This document shows positions 48,111-57,597 of a stretch of DNA of 64,000 bases, piece after piece. Under the pieces are notes generated by a model, which was not told the DNA's origin, searched no databases, and saw only the letters and a program-made list of their open reading frames with translations. Origin of the DNA: an uncultured Ligilactobacillus sp. (GTDB taxonomy: Bacteria > Bacillota > Bacilli > Lactobacillales > Lactobacillaceae); NCBI GenBank assembly GCA_934215475.1, contig CAKPZY010000003.1:62001-126000 (forward strand). Reading direction: 5' to 3'. Each line of letters begins with the position of its first letter. The first letter of the stretch is position 1. A program made the translations under genes and the position numbers.

Positions 48111-48911
48111 TCATGAATATAATTCTTGAAAAAAATCAAACGTACTTTGTAATTTAATTATGCCTTGGTTCATTTCATGGAAATGACCACGCTGATAGCT
48201 ATACTTCACATCTAAAAGGAGATTCATCAGTGCATACCACTGAATACGAAACTCCATTGCCTCCGGTAATTGTTTTCCAAAATAGCCTTTTAACCATTGC
48301 TTCCAATCTGCGCGTGGGACATAGCGACACATTAACATGCTAAGATCCTTTACCGGGTCAGCAAAGCTCACTGACTCCCAGTCCACAAGATATAGCTGAC
48401 CTGAATCTGAGAGAAGGAAGTTCTTCCGACTCAAGTCTCCATGTGACACTTCATACTTTTGGGACCCGCCTGTAGGCAAGTGTTCTTCAAGAAAGTCGGC
48501 ACACCTATGTATTAAGGGGTGCGTCAATAGATCTGAAGGTATTCCCCGATAAAATAAGGTCAGAAAATCACCAGGTCCATAGTGGACCCCGCCAACTTTT
48601 TGCAGCATTTTGTTTAGAAGATCCGAGTGATGAATTCGTCTAAGTAAACTAAGAACTTCTTTAGAGTGCATCTCACTGCGTTCCAAGCATCGTCCGTTGA
48701 GCCATTGTTGCGCAGTTAACGTATCACCAGTCTCCATTCTTTTCGACCAAATTAACTTAGGAGTGATCCCTTCCAATGATAGTGCTGCTAAAAATGGGGA
48801 CGGATTGCGCTTTAAAAAGACCTTTTCTTGATGTTTGATGCCCATATAGGCTGTCCCTGTATCACCGCTGATTGGGAGCACTTGCCAGCCATTCTCTAAA
48901 TCGAGATCCAT
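48111..48911 (-). CDS. ytmP: YtmP-like phosphotransferase (APH/choline kinase fold)
   Basis: A 266-aa protein kinase-like phosphotransferase. The catalytic loop is VSHGDLSRKNFLLSDSGQ with the catalytic Asp, and the metal-binding motif LVDWESVSFADPVKDL takes the DFG position. The family is usually next to trmB, as here. The substrate is unknown; similarity to choline or aminoglycoside kinases says nothing about resistance. ATG 48911. Confidence 0.85.
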   Translation of the reverse strand: MDLDLENGWQVLPISGDTGTAYMGIKHQEKVFLKRNPSPFLAALSLEGITPKLIWSKRMETGDTLTAQQWLNGRCLERSEMHSKEVLSLLRRIHHSDLLNKMLQKVGGVHYGPGDFLTLFYRGIPSDLLTHPLIHRCADFLEEHLPTGGSQKYEVSHGDLSRKNFLLSDSGQLYLVDWESVSFADPVKDLSMLMCRYVPRADWKQWLKGYFGKQLPEAMEFRIQWYALMNLLLDVKYSYQRGHFHEMNQGIIKLQSTFDFFQELYS

Positions 48912-49003
48912 CTTGGCAACGCTCCTTTTTCAGTTAGAAATTATTGACCCTGCTCTTCTAGGATCAATTACTGTCTCAAGTCTACAAATTTGCTAAAAAG
49001 CTG

Positions 49004-50224
49004 TCAAGCTATTTTATTGAGGCGAATTTTACTGTATATTCTTGCAATCAGCCAGCTTTCAACTACCAATAAAATCAATGCCAGCAAGGCTTTTGCGACC
49101 CCAAATCCATGAATAGCGAGTGGGACAAAAAAGAAGATGACATTAAAAAGAAGTAATGAAAACAACACCTTAGAAAATGAAATAAATTTTTTTCGTATAT
49201 TTATAGGTAAAGTGTGCATAAATACAACTTCATCATAACTAACGAATAAAGGCAGGAGCTGAAAACCTATCAGATAGATAAAAAGTGCAGCAAAAAGCAA
49301 AGCCAGCCAATAATTTTTAATGAAGAATAAAATGATGAATCCTAAAACAGTCAGACGTAAATATAAATTACTGTACTCTCCGCTGCGAACAAAACCACGC
49401 CAGTAAAGATAAGTAAAAAATCCTTGCGCGCTTTGATCATATTTAGGTAATAAAAAGTCCAAAAAGCGCCGCCTTTTAGGCCGAGGACTGACAGCGGCAA
49501 CATCCGTGAACATATTAAAGAAACGGTAAAGGCGCGAGAGGCGTTCATCTTCTTTTTCAACGGCATATCTCCAATCTAATAAACTTGCTCCTGTTTTTTT
49601 TCGTTTTACTTTGACAAAGAAGACCAGTACAGCTATCCCCAGGACCCAAGAGAAGATCCCAGAAAAATATAGTCCGCCTGCTAAAAGTATTATCTCTGGC
49701 AACCACGATAAAAGAAACCTAGATAATAAGGTCCGATCCTCGGGTAAGTAAAGTGAACTAACCTCGAGTTGGACTTGAAGGAACGCTAAAGTAAGCTGAG
49801 TCAAAATTAAAAATAGACAGTTTAAAATGCTCAGGTGAACTGCAATAAGTAAAAAAGGTGCTAATAATATGCAAATTATCGCTTGAATGATCAGGACCAC
49901 TAAGGTGCTGTATGAGCGGGCATTGTTAATATACTTATGCATATCTTGTTCACGAGCCAGCAAAAAAACAGTATCCGCCGGTTTAAGGAACGTGGCCACA
50001 CGATTCGCGTGCAGCGCTGAGAATAAAAGCACTACCACTAACGGTTTTGCCCACCATAGTTCTTGGCTTGGGGACAGAGTTTTTAAAAAATTTGAGTAAG
50101 AAAAACTAAAAGCACCAAATAAAAATAATAAAGCGATCACAAAATGATCATTAAAAACATAACGCAAATATTTCAAAAGCATCTGTTGGTAAGAGGCCCT
50201 TCTCTTTTTCCAAATCTCATACAT
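49004..50224 (-). CDS. ecsB: ABC transporter permease EcsB
   Basis: A 406-aa multi-pass membrane protein with about eight to ten hydrophobic segments, typical of EcsB (N-terminus MYEIWKKRRASYQQMLLKYLRYVFNDHFV). With EcsA it forms a transporter that in Bacillus affects protein secretion and site-2 protease (RasP) activity and exports peptide fragments. A conserved charged stretch (PRPKRRRFLDFLLPKYD) lies in the middle. ATG 50224 follows GAGGTGATAAGC; a GTG nine bases upstream is part of that box. It lies 10 bases after ecsA. Confidence 0.92.
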   Translation of the reverse strand: MYEIWKKRRASYQQMLLKYLRYVFNDHFVIALLFLFGAFSFSYSNFLKTLSPSQELWWAKPLVVVLLFSALHANRVATFLKPADTVFLLAREQDMHKYINNARSYSTLVVLIIQAIICILLAPFLLIAVHLSILNCLFLILTQLTLAFLQVQLEVSSLYLPEDRTLLSRFLLSWLPEIILLAGGLYFSGIFSWVLGIAVLVFFVKVKRKKTGASLLDWRYAVEKEDERLSRLYRFFNMFTDVAAVSPRPKRRRFLDFLLPKYDQSAQGFFTYLYWRGFVRSGEYSNLYLRLTVLGFIILFFIKNYWLALLFAALFIYLIGFQLLPLFVSYDEVVFMHTLPINIRKKFISFSKVLFSLLLFNVIFFFVPLAIHGFGVAKALLALILLVVESWLIARIYSKIRLNKIA

Positions 50225-50234
50225 GCTTATCACC

Positions 50235-50960
50235 TCACTTATCTGTCATATCCAGATAGATATCTGACAATGAACCATTTGGCAGGCCGCTTTGTTTTTG
50301 CAATTCATCAAAAGTACCAGCGGCGAGAAGCTTGCCTTCATCGATCATCAAAAAGCTATCACATACTTCTTGAGCAGTGCTCAACACATGTGTGGACATC
50401 AAGATCGCCGTTCCAGCCTGCTTTTCATTCGTCAATAATCTCAACAGATCACGCGTTGCCAAGGGATCAAGTCCTAGAAAGGGTTCGTCTACGAGCAACA
50501 AATCGACTTGGGGAAGCAAAGCGCACACGATCATCACTTTTTGCTTCATGCCTTTCGAAAAGTTGATCGGAAACCAATCAAGCTTATTATCAAGTCTGAA
50601 AAGCTGCAGCAACTGCCTTGCTTTATCCCAAGCTTGCTTTTGATCTAATTGGTAGGCCATCATAGTCAGTTCAAGGTGTTCTTTCAAAGTGAGTTCGTCG
50701 TAAAGTACGGGGATCTCAGGAATATAGGCAATTTTCTTCTTGTACTCTGCAGCATTTTTTTGCAAAGAAACTCCATTTAATTCGATCGTGCCCTTCTGCG
50801 GCCGTAAAAGACCAATGATGTGGTTGATGGTGGTAGATTTCCCAGCTCCATTTAATCCTATCAAGCCCACTAAAAATCCAGTGGGTACCTCAAATGAGAT
50901 ATCCTTTAAAACCGGGATCGAAGAATAACCTCCAACCAAATGTTCAACTATCAAAGACAT
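50235..50960 (-). CDS. ecsA: ABC transporter ATP-binding protein EcsA
   Basis: A 241-aa ATPase partner of EcsB. Walker A GLNGAGKSTT (about residues 35-44), a signature region with the unusual form NFSKGMKQKVMIV, Walker B LLLVDEPFLGLDP and the switch histidine in MSTHVL. The gene pair ecsAB with hit divergently upstream and prsA beyond is the classic Firmicute locus for secretion functions. ATG 50960 follows AGAGAGGAAG. Confidence 0.94.
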   Translation of the reverse strand: MSLIVEHLVGGYSSIPVLKDISFEVPTGFLVGLIGLNGAGKSTTINHIIGLLRPQKGTIELNGVSLQKNAAEYKKKIAYIPEIPVLYDELTLKEHLELTMMAYQLDQKQAWDKARQLLQLFRLDNKLDWFPINFSKGMKQKVMIVCALLPQVDLLLVDEPFLGLDPLATRDLLRLLTNEKQAGTAILMSTHVLSTAQEVCDSFLMIDEGKLLAAGTFDELQKQSGLPNGSLSDIYLDMTDK

Positions 50961-51465
50961 GCGTAACTTCCTCTCTAAAGCCTATTATTCGAATATTTTT
51001 ATAAACTTATGTTTATTCTGCCAATTTTGGATTACAAATGATTACAACACTAAAATCGATCGTTAGTTGAATTCTTCAGCAGATTTGGCTGCTGATCGTA
51101 CTGATCATTTTAAAGATTATGAACCAAAATCTTTAAAAGGCATTTTGATCTTAGTTTCTCAGAAATATTTTCTTGCGCAAAATTTTTGTTTGTTAGTACT
51201 TTGCATAAAGCTGAATCGTCACACTGAATTATAACATTGACTTTTTCTTCATCCAAACTCATTAATCATTTAAATCGCACATTTCAACGAGATACTTGCC
51301 TCTGATTTTTTCAGGCCGAAAGAACGCATTCCTAAAATGGTTATAGATGCCACCTAAAATTTTGCAAATTTGCAAGCCCTAGCACGGTTTTTAATTAAAT
51401 ATTTGCTTTTGCTAGTGTATACTGAAATTACAAACTAATTATTTTAGAAAGAAGGCTCCAATGAA
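50961..51465. promoter_or_regulatory. Divergent intergenic region ecsA/hit
   Basis: A 505-bp AT-rich region with no convincing ORF. It holds a -10 for hit (TATACT, 51418-51423) and a perfect 14-bp palindrome, TTGCAAATTTGCAA (51362-51375), about 45 bases upstream of that -10. A hairpin AAAGATT/AATCTTT lies at about 51111-51139. A TTGGCA...TATAAA pair near 51010-51040 may serve ecsA but its spacing is short (15). Confidence 0.45.
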
Positions 51466-51894
51466 ATGGAAGGTTGTATTTTTTGCAAAATTATTAATGG
51501 TGAGATCCCTAGTACTCGTGTTTATCATGATGACGTTGTCACAGCTTTCTTAGACCTTTCCCAAACAACGCCCGGTCATATGCTAGTTGTACCAAATAAA
51601 CACATTCCCGACATTTTTGCGTATGATGATGAGTTGGCCGCCAGCGTTTTTTCAAGAATTCCAAAAATCGCTCGGGCATTGCGTGATTCTAACAAGGATA
51701 TCAAAGGGATCAATATTTTGAACAACAACGGAAAAGTTGCTTACCAATCAGTCTTCCATTCTCATTTCCATCTCGTTCCCCGTTATAGCAGCGAAGACGA
51801 CTTTGCCATGAGATTCAAGGATAATTCTGGAAACTATAACCAAGAAAAATTACAAAAAATTGCTGACAGTATTGCAAATAATATTAAGGAGTGA
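51466..51894 (+). CDS. hit: HIT-family nucleotide hydrolase
   Basis: A 142-aa histidine-triad protein with the catalytic HSHFHLVPR near residue 98 and the N-terminal zinc-associated CIFCKIINGEIPS. HIT enzymes hydrolyse AMP-lysine and related phosphoramidates; the natural substrate is not known. ATG 51466 lies 10 bases after AAGAAGG. Divergent from ecsA, with the YtxH-like gene 5 bases downstream. Confidence 0.94.
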   Translation: MEGCIFCKIINGEIPSTRVYHDDVVTAFLDLSQTTPGHMLVVPNKHIPDIFAYDDELAASVFSRIPKIARALRDSNKDIKGINILNNNGKVAYQSVFHSHFHLVPRYSSEDDFAMRFKDNSGNYNQEKLQKIADSIANNIKE

Positions 51895-51899
51895 CGGTC

Positions 51900-52187
51900 A
51901 TGAAAAAGGCTCAAATTATTTCTATTATCGGAGGCACTGTTTTGCTGGGAGCGTTAATGTATGCTAAGCAGCGGTCTAATAAAAAGAGCGGCACCAAGAC
52001 AAACTCTGCTCCTTCGCTAAAACAAGCGGTTAAGAATACGACTGTATCAGCTAAAGATCTCTCTTCCGAGCTCAAGAGCACCCTGCCCACCGTCGATGAA
52101 ATTTCGACGGAAGTTGGCAAGTTTATGCACGATATCCAACCAAAAATCAACAAATTGACCAAGAGTATTCAAAAGTTTTCCAAATAA
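51900..52187 (+). CDS. Small YtxH-like membrane-anchored protein
   Basis: A 95-aa protein with one N-terminal membrane helix (about residues 4-22, KKAQIISIIGGTVLLGALMYA), then a basic, Ser/Thr/Lys-rich region and an amphipathic helix (DEISTEVGKFMHDIQPKINK). The shape is that of YtxH-type proteins, whose role is unknown. ATG 51900 follows AAGGAGTGACGG. It is coupled to hit and followed by a terminator. Confidence 0.75.
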   Translation: MKKAQIISIIGGTVLLGALMYAKQRSNKKSGTKTNSAPSLKQAVKNTTVSAKDLSSELKSTLPTVDEISTEVGKFMHDIQPKINKLTKSIQKFSK

Positions 52188-52189
52188 TA

Positions 52190-52246
52190 GTCAACCAGCA
52201 TCAGCTACAATGAACTGAGTCATTGTGGTTGGTGCTGATTTTTTTA
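52190..52246 (+). terminator. Terminator of hit-ytxH
   Basis: A long stem around CAGCATCA...CAATGA / TCATTG...TGCTG (about 52197-52238), followed by TTTTTTT on the plus strand. Confidence 0.85.
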
Positions 52247-52466
52247 GCTGTAATTTGTTTATTTGAGTTCCTTTGAGTTTGACTTGATGTAATGTCAGAC
52301 CAGCAAATCTGATGCCCCTTGAATGTAGCCCACAGTCAACTTCATAATCCCCGCCCTCAAAATGGGCTAAAAATGGTACCCCTTCCATTTGAGCATTGTC
52401 AGTCAAATATCAAGTTTTTAAATTAGTCTAAATTTATTAAACCTCATACTATGAATATACAAATTA

Positions 52467-52503
52467 TGTTATAGTAATAAGCGTTAGCCGCAAAAAGGCT
52501 AAA
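52467..52503 (+). promoter_or_regulatory. Promoter and leader hairpin of prsA
   Basis: Extended -10 TGTTATAGT (52467-52475) without a clear -35. Just downstream, TTAGCC-N7-GGCTAA (52484-52503) forms a small stem in the prsA leader without a T tract. The rest of 52247-52466 shows no supported gene. Confidence 0.55.
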
Positions 52504-52531
52504 AATATATAGAATTGGATGTGTTTAAGAA

Positions 52532-53431
52532 ATGAAAAAATGGTTAACTGGGTTGGCAGCGATTTTGCTGACTTTCAGTTTGGCTGCCTGCTCGAAGACA
52601 GTTGCCACAACTTCCGGTGGCAAAATTACCGAAAGTTCGTATTATGACAGTATGAAAAAGACTTCCTCAGGTAAACAAGTCTTACAGCAAATGATTTTGG
52701 ATAAGGTATTGGAAGGCGACTACGGAAAAAAAGTTTCCGATAAGCAAGTCACCGCCCAATATAACCAGTCTAAAAAGCAGTATGGTTCTTCCTTTAACTC
52801 TGTTTTACAACAAAGCGGCCTTACTAAGGCTTCTTACAAAAAGCAGATCCGTTCATCGCTTTTATTACAAGAAGCAGTGAAAGCTAATACTAAAATTACT
52901 AATGCACAGCTTAAAAAACAATGGAAATCATACCACCCAAAAGTTACGGTTGCCCACATCTTGCTTAAAGGTGATGACAATGGGAAAAAGCAAGCCCAAA
53001 CAGTCATTGACAGTTTGAACAAAGATGGCAGCTACAAAAATTTCCAAACTTTGGCTAAGAAGTACTCCACTGATTCACAAACAAAAAATAATGGCGGCAA
53101 ATTACCAGCTTTTGATAACACTGATACCAGCTTAGTTGGTGGGTTCAAAAAGGCAGCTTTCAAGTTGAAAAAGGGTCAATTTACTAAGGAACCAGTCAAG
53201 ACCAGTTATGGTTACCATGTGATCTATTCTATTAAAAACCCTGGCAAGGGTAAGTTGTCAGATCACAAAGCGGAATTGAAGAAACAGATCCTGAATAGTA
53301 AGATGCAAGACTCAACTTACATGCAAAAGATTATTTCTAAAGAGTTGAAAAATGGGAAAGTCAACATCAAAGATAATGATCTAAAAGATATCTTGGCCAA
53401 CTATATCGGCAATAGTTCAAGTGCAAAGTAA
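52532..53431 (+). CDS. prsA: Foldase lipoprotein PrsA (peptidyl-prolyl isomerase)
   Basis: A membrane lipoprotein that folds exported proteins outside the cell. The signal peptide ends in the lipobox LAAC, with Cys20 the lipidated residue. The parvulin domain spans about residues 138-235 ([40 protein letters not shown]). It is flanked by helical chaperone regions and ends in a Ser-rich tail. 299 aa. The Shine-Dalgarno is weak (GGATG). Its place between ecs/hit and yhaM matches Bacillus. Confidence 0.95.
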   Translation: MKKWLTGLAAILLTFSLAACSKTVATTSGGKITESSYYDSMKKTSSGKQVLQQMILDKVLEGDYGKKVSDKQVTAQYNQSKKQYGSSFNSVLQQSGLTKASYKKQIRSSLLLQEAVKANTKITNAQLKKQWKSYHPKVTVAHILLKGDDNGKKQAQTVIDSLNKDGSYKNFQTLAKKYSTDSQTKNNGGKLPAFDNTDTSLVGGFKKAAFKLKKGQFTKEPVKTSYGYHVIYSIKNPGKGKLSDHKAELKKQILNSKMQDSTYMQKIISKELKNGKVNIKDNDLKDILANYIGNSSSAK

Positions 53432-53470
53432 CTCAGCACAAAAACAAAACTGAGAATATACCGGATATTA

Positions 53471-53515
53471 TAAAACACGGGCAACTCCAATTTAAGGAGT
53501 GTCCGTGTTTTTTTA
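53471..53515. terminator. Terminator of prsA (also faces yhaM)
   Basis: AACACGG-CA-CTCC pairs with GGAG-TG-CCGTGTT (53473-53509), followed by eight T on the plus strand. The A run on the left allows use by the convergent yhaM gene. Confidence 0.85.
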
Positions 53516-53573
53516 TATTCTCAAGTGCAGCCATTCGCGGCCAATGTTGAAGTTTTCAAGATAAAGAATGATT

Positions 53574-54536
53574 TTATTGGTCAGCGCCCTTTCCCAAGGG
53601 TTGATAGAAATTACGTCCATCCATGCCAAAGATCCTTTCAGTGTAATCCCCTGGTTTGGTGTGATCCAAAGCTTTACGCATCATCTGGATAGAAGCGTCC
53701 AAATCATCTAGATGGTGTAAGATCTCAGCTTCCATGATATGCGGTTGGACAGGGGACCCGTACTCTAACAAACCATGATGAGAAACGATCATATGACGCA
53801 ATAAAACAGCATCTTCATTCAACGGGTCTATTCCCAGCTTATCACATGCCTGGGCGATCTCTTCATCGATCAGTACAATATGACCCAGTAGATTGCCCGG
53901 AACAGTGTAAACAGTCGCCACCGGGCCAGACAGCTCTATCGTTTTGCCCAAGTCATGTAAAATTGCCCCAGCATATAAAAGCGGAGCATTAATGTCTTCA
54001 TATTCATGAACTACCGCCTGGGCCAAACGCAGGATCGATATAGTATGAAAAGCCAAGCCGCCAGCAAAATCGTGGTGATTTTTTTTAGCAGCCGGATAAC
54101 TGAAAAATTGATCATGGTACTTTTTTAAAAGATAGCGTACGATCCGGTTCCAGGCTGGAACGGTGATCTCAAATATCATTTCGTCAATGTCTTTTTCCAT
54201 ATCCTGTACTGATTCAGGAGCACTTTGTAAATAGAGACGTGGATCATTGGGCTCGTTTTCTTGAGCTAAGCGCATTTTAAAAATTTTGATCTGCGGATTT
54301 TGCTTATAGTTTTCTCTTTTTCCCTTCAAAGCCGCCACTTTGCCTGCTTGAAACTGCGCAATATCTTGTTCAGATGCGTCCCAAAATTTGGCACTGATCT
54401 CTCCTGAATGGTCTGCGAAAGTAAATGCAATAAATTTTTTGCCATTTTTAGCGATCCGTACATCGGCAGCCTTGATCAATACAAAAAGCTCCATATTGTC
54501 ATCGATTTGATAGTCAAATATCTTTTTGGTTTCCAA
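53574..54536 (-). CDS. yhaM: 3'-5' exoribonuclease YhaM
   Basis: A 320-aa manganese-dependent exonuclease of Gram-positive bacteria that trims RNA 3' ends. The N-terminal OB fold (FIAFTFADHSGEISAKFWDA) and the HD domain (GGLAFHTISILRLA, ILHDLGKT, VSHHGLLEYG) are both clear. The C-terminal DGRNFYQPL is conserved. ATG 54536 has only a weak Shine-Dalgarno. Upstream lies yheA, separated by a terminator. Confidence 0.95.
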   Translation of the reverse strand: METKKIFDYQIDDNMELFVLIKAADVRIAKNGKKFIAFTFADHSGEISAKFWDASEQDIAQFQAGKVAALKGKRENYKQNPQIKIFKMRLAQENEPNDPRLYLQSAPESVQDMEKDIDEMIFEITVPAWNRIVRYLLKKYHDQFFSYPAAKKNHHDFAGGLAFHTISILRLAQAVVHEYEDINAPLLYAGAILHDLGKTIELSGPVATVYTVPGNLLGHIVLIDEEIAQACDKLGIDPLNEDAVLLRHMIVSHHGLLEYGSPVQPHIMEAEILHHLDDLDASIQMMRKALDHTKPGDYTERIFGMDGRNFYQPLGKGADQ

Positions 54537-54745
54537 AATTTGCTCCTACCTCTCGTCTCATGTTATTTGTAAAAACAGCTACTCATTTGATAACTTTATC
54601 CTTTAGCTTCAATACAGAGCCTGCAAAAAATTTAAAGGCTCTGCTCCAAAAGTGATATCAGTCTAATAAAACTTGATCAAGGTTGAAAAAGAAAAGTGCA
54701 TCTTGATCCGACTAAATTAAAAAGAATCTTGAATATTATTCACGC

Positions 54746-54777
54746 AAAAAGGAACTGCCCTTTTACAAACAGTTCCC
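54746..54777 (-). terminator. Terminator of yheA
   Basis: GGAACTG pairs with CAGTTCC (54751-54757 with 54770-54776), followed on the minus strand by TTTTT. From here to the yhaM start (54537-54745) I see no gene. Confidence 0.8.
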
Positions 54778-54788
54778 TCAAAACTTTC

Positions 54789-55130
54789 TTAAAAGTCGTA
54801 TAATTCACTGACTGGTTTAAAAATAATTTTATTGATCTCTTCGAAAACGGCATTTAAAGCCTGCTCTTTTTTCATCAAATCTGATAAGCTGTCATAAGAT
54901 TGGGCTTCATCTGCCAGCTTCTTGACCTCATCTAGATCTTTATCAGCCAATTCTTGACCCTGCATTTGCTTATTTTGCAAAGCTTTCTGTGCTTTTTGAA
55001 CTCGTTTAAAACACTCATAAGCTTCGGGCTCAGCTTTTAGTTTTGACATGGCAGCCGACAAATCAAGGTATTCTTGAGACTTGCGCAGATCTTGTTCTAA
55101 TTGATTAGCTGAATCATAAATATTGATCAC
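54789..55130 (-). CDS. yheA: YlbF/YmcA family protein (YheA)
   Basis: A 113-aa all-helical protein of the YlbF/YmcA/YheA family (DUF964). YlbF and YmcA in Bacillus form the Y-complex that guides RNase Y; YheA has no assigned role. Signs are ANQLEQDLRKSQEYLDLSAAM, then AYECFKRVQKAQKALQ and the C-terminal DLMKKEQALNAVFEEINKII. Synteny with yhaM favours YheA. I start it at GTG 55130 after AAGGAGGGCAAATAC; the longer upstream frame has no box. Confidence 0.88.
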   Translation of the reverse strand: MINIYDSANQLEQDLRKSQEYLDLSAAMSKLKAEPEAYECFKRVQKAQKALQNKQMQGQELADKDLDEVKKLADEAQSYDSLSDLMKKEQALNAVFEEINKIIFKPVSELYDF

Positions 55131-55302
55131 GTATTTGCCCTCCTTAATATTACTATTATTATTGTAACATCTATTATTTATTAAACCAAATGGTCTGTGG
55201 GCCTTTAAATATCGCGCACTAGGGATCAAAAATTATTTAGCATAATTTAGTTTATAAATCCATCACAGTTTGCCTTATTTGACAAAATCCCAATTTTTGA
55301 AT

Positions 55303-57450
55303 TTACCGGCCTAAGATACTTTCTAAATACTGCTTTCCCTTATTAACAGCACTGCTGGCCTTGTCACGCAAGCCAGAGGTACCTTCAGAGATCTTCTGGC
55401 GCAAATTTTTACCGGCTTTTTCTACTGAATCCCATGAGTTGGAACTATTTTCCGCTTTACCTTGCAAGCTTTCGTTATATCGACTCGAAGCAGCTTTGAT
55501 TCCAAATCCGGTATGGGGAGTATTAGCTAAAATTCCTTCCATCTCAGTCTTAAACAAGGATGAGCCGGCATTGGCCCCCACATTGGCAATCGAATATTTA
55601 GATGAATCAAAGCCTAACCAAGTCGCCACGACAACATCTTTTGTATAGCCAATATACCATTTATCATTATCATCACCATTACCATTGGACTCGCTAGTAC
55701 TCTCGGTAGAACCGGTCTTCCCGGCAATGGTATAACCATATGGTTTAGCGGAGACGCCAGTCCCATTTTTATAAACATCCATCATCATACTGGTCATTTG
55801 TCGAGCGATCCTTGCAGACATGATCCGTTTCGAACGAACCTTGGTGTTGTCAACAACAGTCTTGCCTTCTGAATCCACGATCTTAGTAATAAAGTGCGGG
55901 TCCTTTCTAATGCCATCGTTAGCAAAAGCCGAATAGGCACTAGCCATTTGATAAGGTGAAACTCCCCTTTTCAAACCACCCAAAGCCAAGCTGAGATTTT
56001 CATCAGAACTGTCTAATGGAATACCAAACTTTTCAACTGACTTATAACCTTTTTGCACACCAATTTTGTTCAAAAGCCAAACAGCTGAAGTATTCTTGCT
56101 GAGAGCCAGTGCCTGATACATCCGCAGCTTACCCGAGTATTGATCATCCCAGTTATGCGGGGTATAGGAATTTTTGCCATATGGTTGTAATTTATCTGGG
56201 ACCTTAGAATCATAATGATAACCATTCTCCAAGGCAGGTGTGTAGACCGCCAGGGGCTTAATAGTTGAGCCAGGGGAACGGATCAAGCCTGTGCCCCGAT
56301 TATAACCGCGAAAGACATGAGTCTGTGCGCGGCCACCGACGACCGCAGTGACCCCGCCTGTTTTTGGATCAATGGCCACCGAACCCGATTGGGCTTTAGT
56401 ACCATCACTAGCCGCACTTGGAAAGAACGCAGAATCAGCGTAAGTGTCCTGCATCTTTTCTTGCTGACTCTGGTCTAACGAGGTATATATCTTATACCCC
56501 CGATTCATGATCTCAGATTCTGACAATCCGTAGTCATGAATAGCCTCATCGATCACAGCATCGAAATAATAGGGATATCTATAACCAGAATTATAATGAT
56601 AATTGTCGTTTATTTCCATCCCGTATGCCTGATATTGTTTAGCCGTACTTTCAGATAGTTTATCGTTCTCGACCATCGCATGCAAAACAATGTTACGCTT
56701 CGCCCTGGATAACTGTGCATTGTCGATAGGATTATACCTTCCGGGATTAGACAGCATTCCTGTCAGGGTCGCTGCCTGCGCTGGAGATAATTGGCTGGCA
56801 GAAACACCAAAATACTTCTGTGAAGCATCCTGAACGCCCCAAACGCCATTGCCAAAATACGCATCATTCAGATACATGGTAAGAATTTGCCGCTTACTGT
56901 ATTCATTTTCAACTTGCATGGCTATAAAAATTTCTTTAGCTTTACGCGTTAGAGTTTGTTCCTGTGACAAAAAGGCATTTTTGACCAACTGTTGTGTTAA
57001 GGTGCTTCCTCCGCCACTGATATAGTTACGCCCGGTGACTTTGTTTTTGACCAGCAGCCAAAAGGCTCTTCCTAATCCTTTCAATGAAAAACCATATTCA
57101 TGGTAGAAATCGCGATCTTCACTGGACAACACCGCATTTACCATATTTTTTGACATTGAATCGTAAGAGACCCAAGTACCTTTTTGCGCGTACAAATGGC
57201 CTGCTTCCTTGTTTTGAGCGTCATAAATTTCCGTAGATTGCTGTAAAGCAGATTCTAGCCCAGCAACCTTAGTAGTTTTGGCGATATATACCAGGGAAAT
57301 ACTGCTGATCAGAAAAATAGTCAAGAACAAGACTATTAACCACCGCCAGATCTGAAAGCGACGCCATTTATTCTTAGTCCAACGCCAAAAAATCCCAAAA
57401 TACTTGGCTAATCCCTGTTTAAATTTATACCAAAAAGATGACTCATCCAT
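55303..57450 (-). CDS. Class A penicillin-binding protein (PBP1A family)
   Basis: A bifunctional peptidoglycan synthase, 715 aa. A cytoplasmic basic tail and one membrane helix (about residues 38-58) precede the glycosyltransferase domain (SSEDRDFYHEYGF, GGSTLTQQLVKN, DAYFGNGVWG). The transpeptidase domain follows, with the serine motif SPGSTIKP, SKN and KTGS. The C-terminal tail of about 70 residues is Ser/Lys-rich. The sequence does not separate PBP1a from PBP2a naming. ATG 57450. It stands between yheA and argR. Confidence 0.93.
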   Translation of the reverse strand: MDESSFWYKFKQGLAKYFGIFWRWTKNKWRRFQIWRWLIVLFLTIFLISSISLVYIAKTTKVAGLESALQQSTEIYDAQNKEAGHLYAQKGTWVSYDSMSKNMVNAVLSSEDRDFYHEYGFSLKGLGRAFWLLVKNKVTGRNYISGGGSTLTQQLVKNAFLSQEQTLTRKAKEIFIAMQVENEYSKRQILTMYLNDAYFGNGVWGVQDASQKYFGVSASQLSPAQAATLTGMLSNPGRYNPIDNAQLSRAKRNIVLHAMVENDKLSESTAKQYQAYGMEINDNYHYNSGYRYPYYFDAVIDEAIHDYGLSESEIMNRGYKIYTSLDQSQQEKMQDTYADSAFFPSAASDGTKAQSGSVAIDPKTGGVTAVVGGRAQTHVFRGYNRGTGLIRSPGSTIKPLAVYTPALENGYHYDSKVPDKLQPYGKNSYTPHNWDDQYSGKLRMYQALALSKNTSAVWLLNKIGVQKGYKSVEKFGIPLDSSDENLSLALGGLKRGVSPYQMASAYSAFANDGIRKDPHFITKIVDSEGKTVVDNTKVRSKRIMSARIARQMTSMMMDVYKNGTGVSAKPYGYTIAGKTGSTESTSESNGNGDDNDKWYIGYTKDVVVATWLGFDSSKYSIANVGANAGSSLFKTEMEGILANTPHTGFGIKAASSRYNESLQGKAENSSNSWDSVEKAGKNLRQKISEGTSGLRDKASSAVNKGKQYLESILGR

Positions 57451-57597
57451 ACATATATTCCTTTTTATTATTATTCTTGGTCTGTATCATATTAACATAC
57501 TTAGAAATGTTTCCCTTATTCACCAAACTTATTTAACCAAGATTTAGAAGTTTAAGGCTTCACATGGTGGAAGTGAGGCAGCGATGATCTTGAGCGT

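Noticed and set aside
52191-52406. A 71-codon minus-strand frame between ytxH and prsA that reads somewhat protein-like (HFEGGDYEVDCGLHSRG)
   Set aside because: No Shine-Dalgarno before its TTG or ATG, no recognised family, and its last 18 codons lie inside the hit-ytxH terminator stem. At best a gene remnant.
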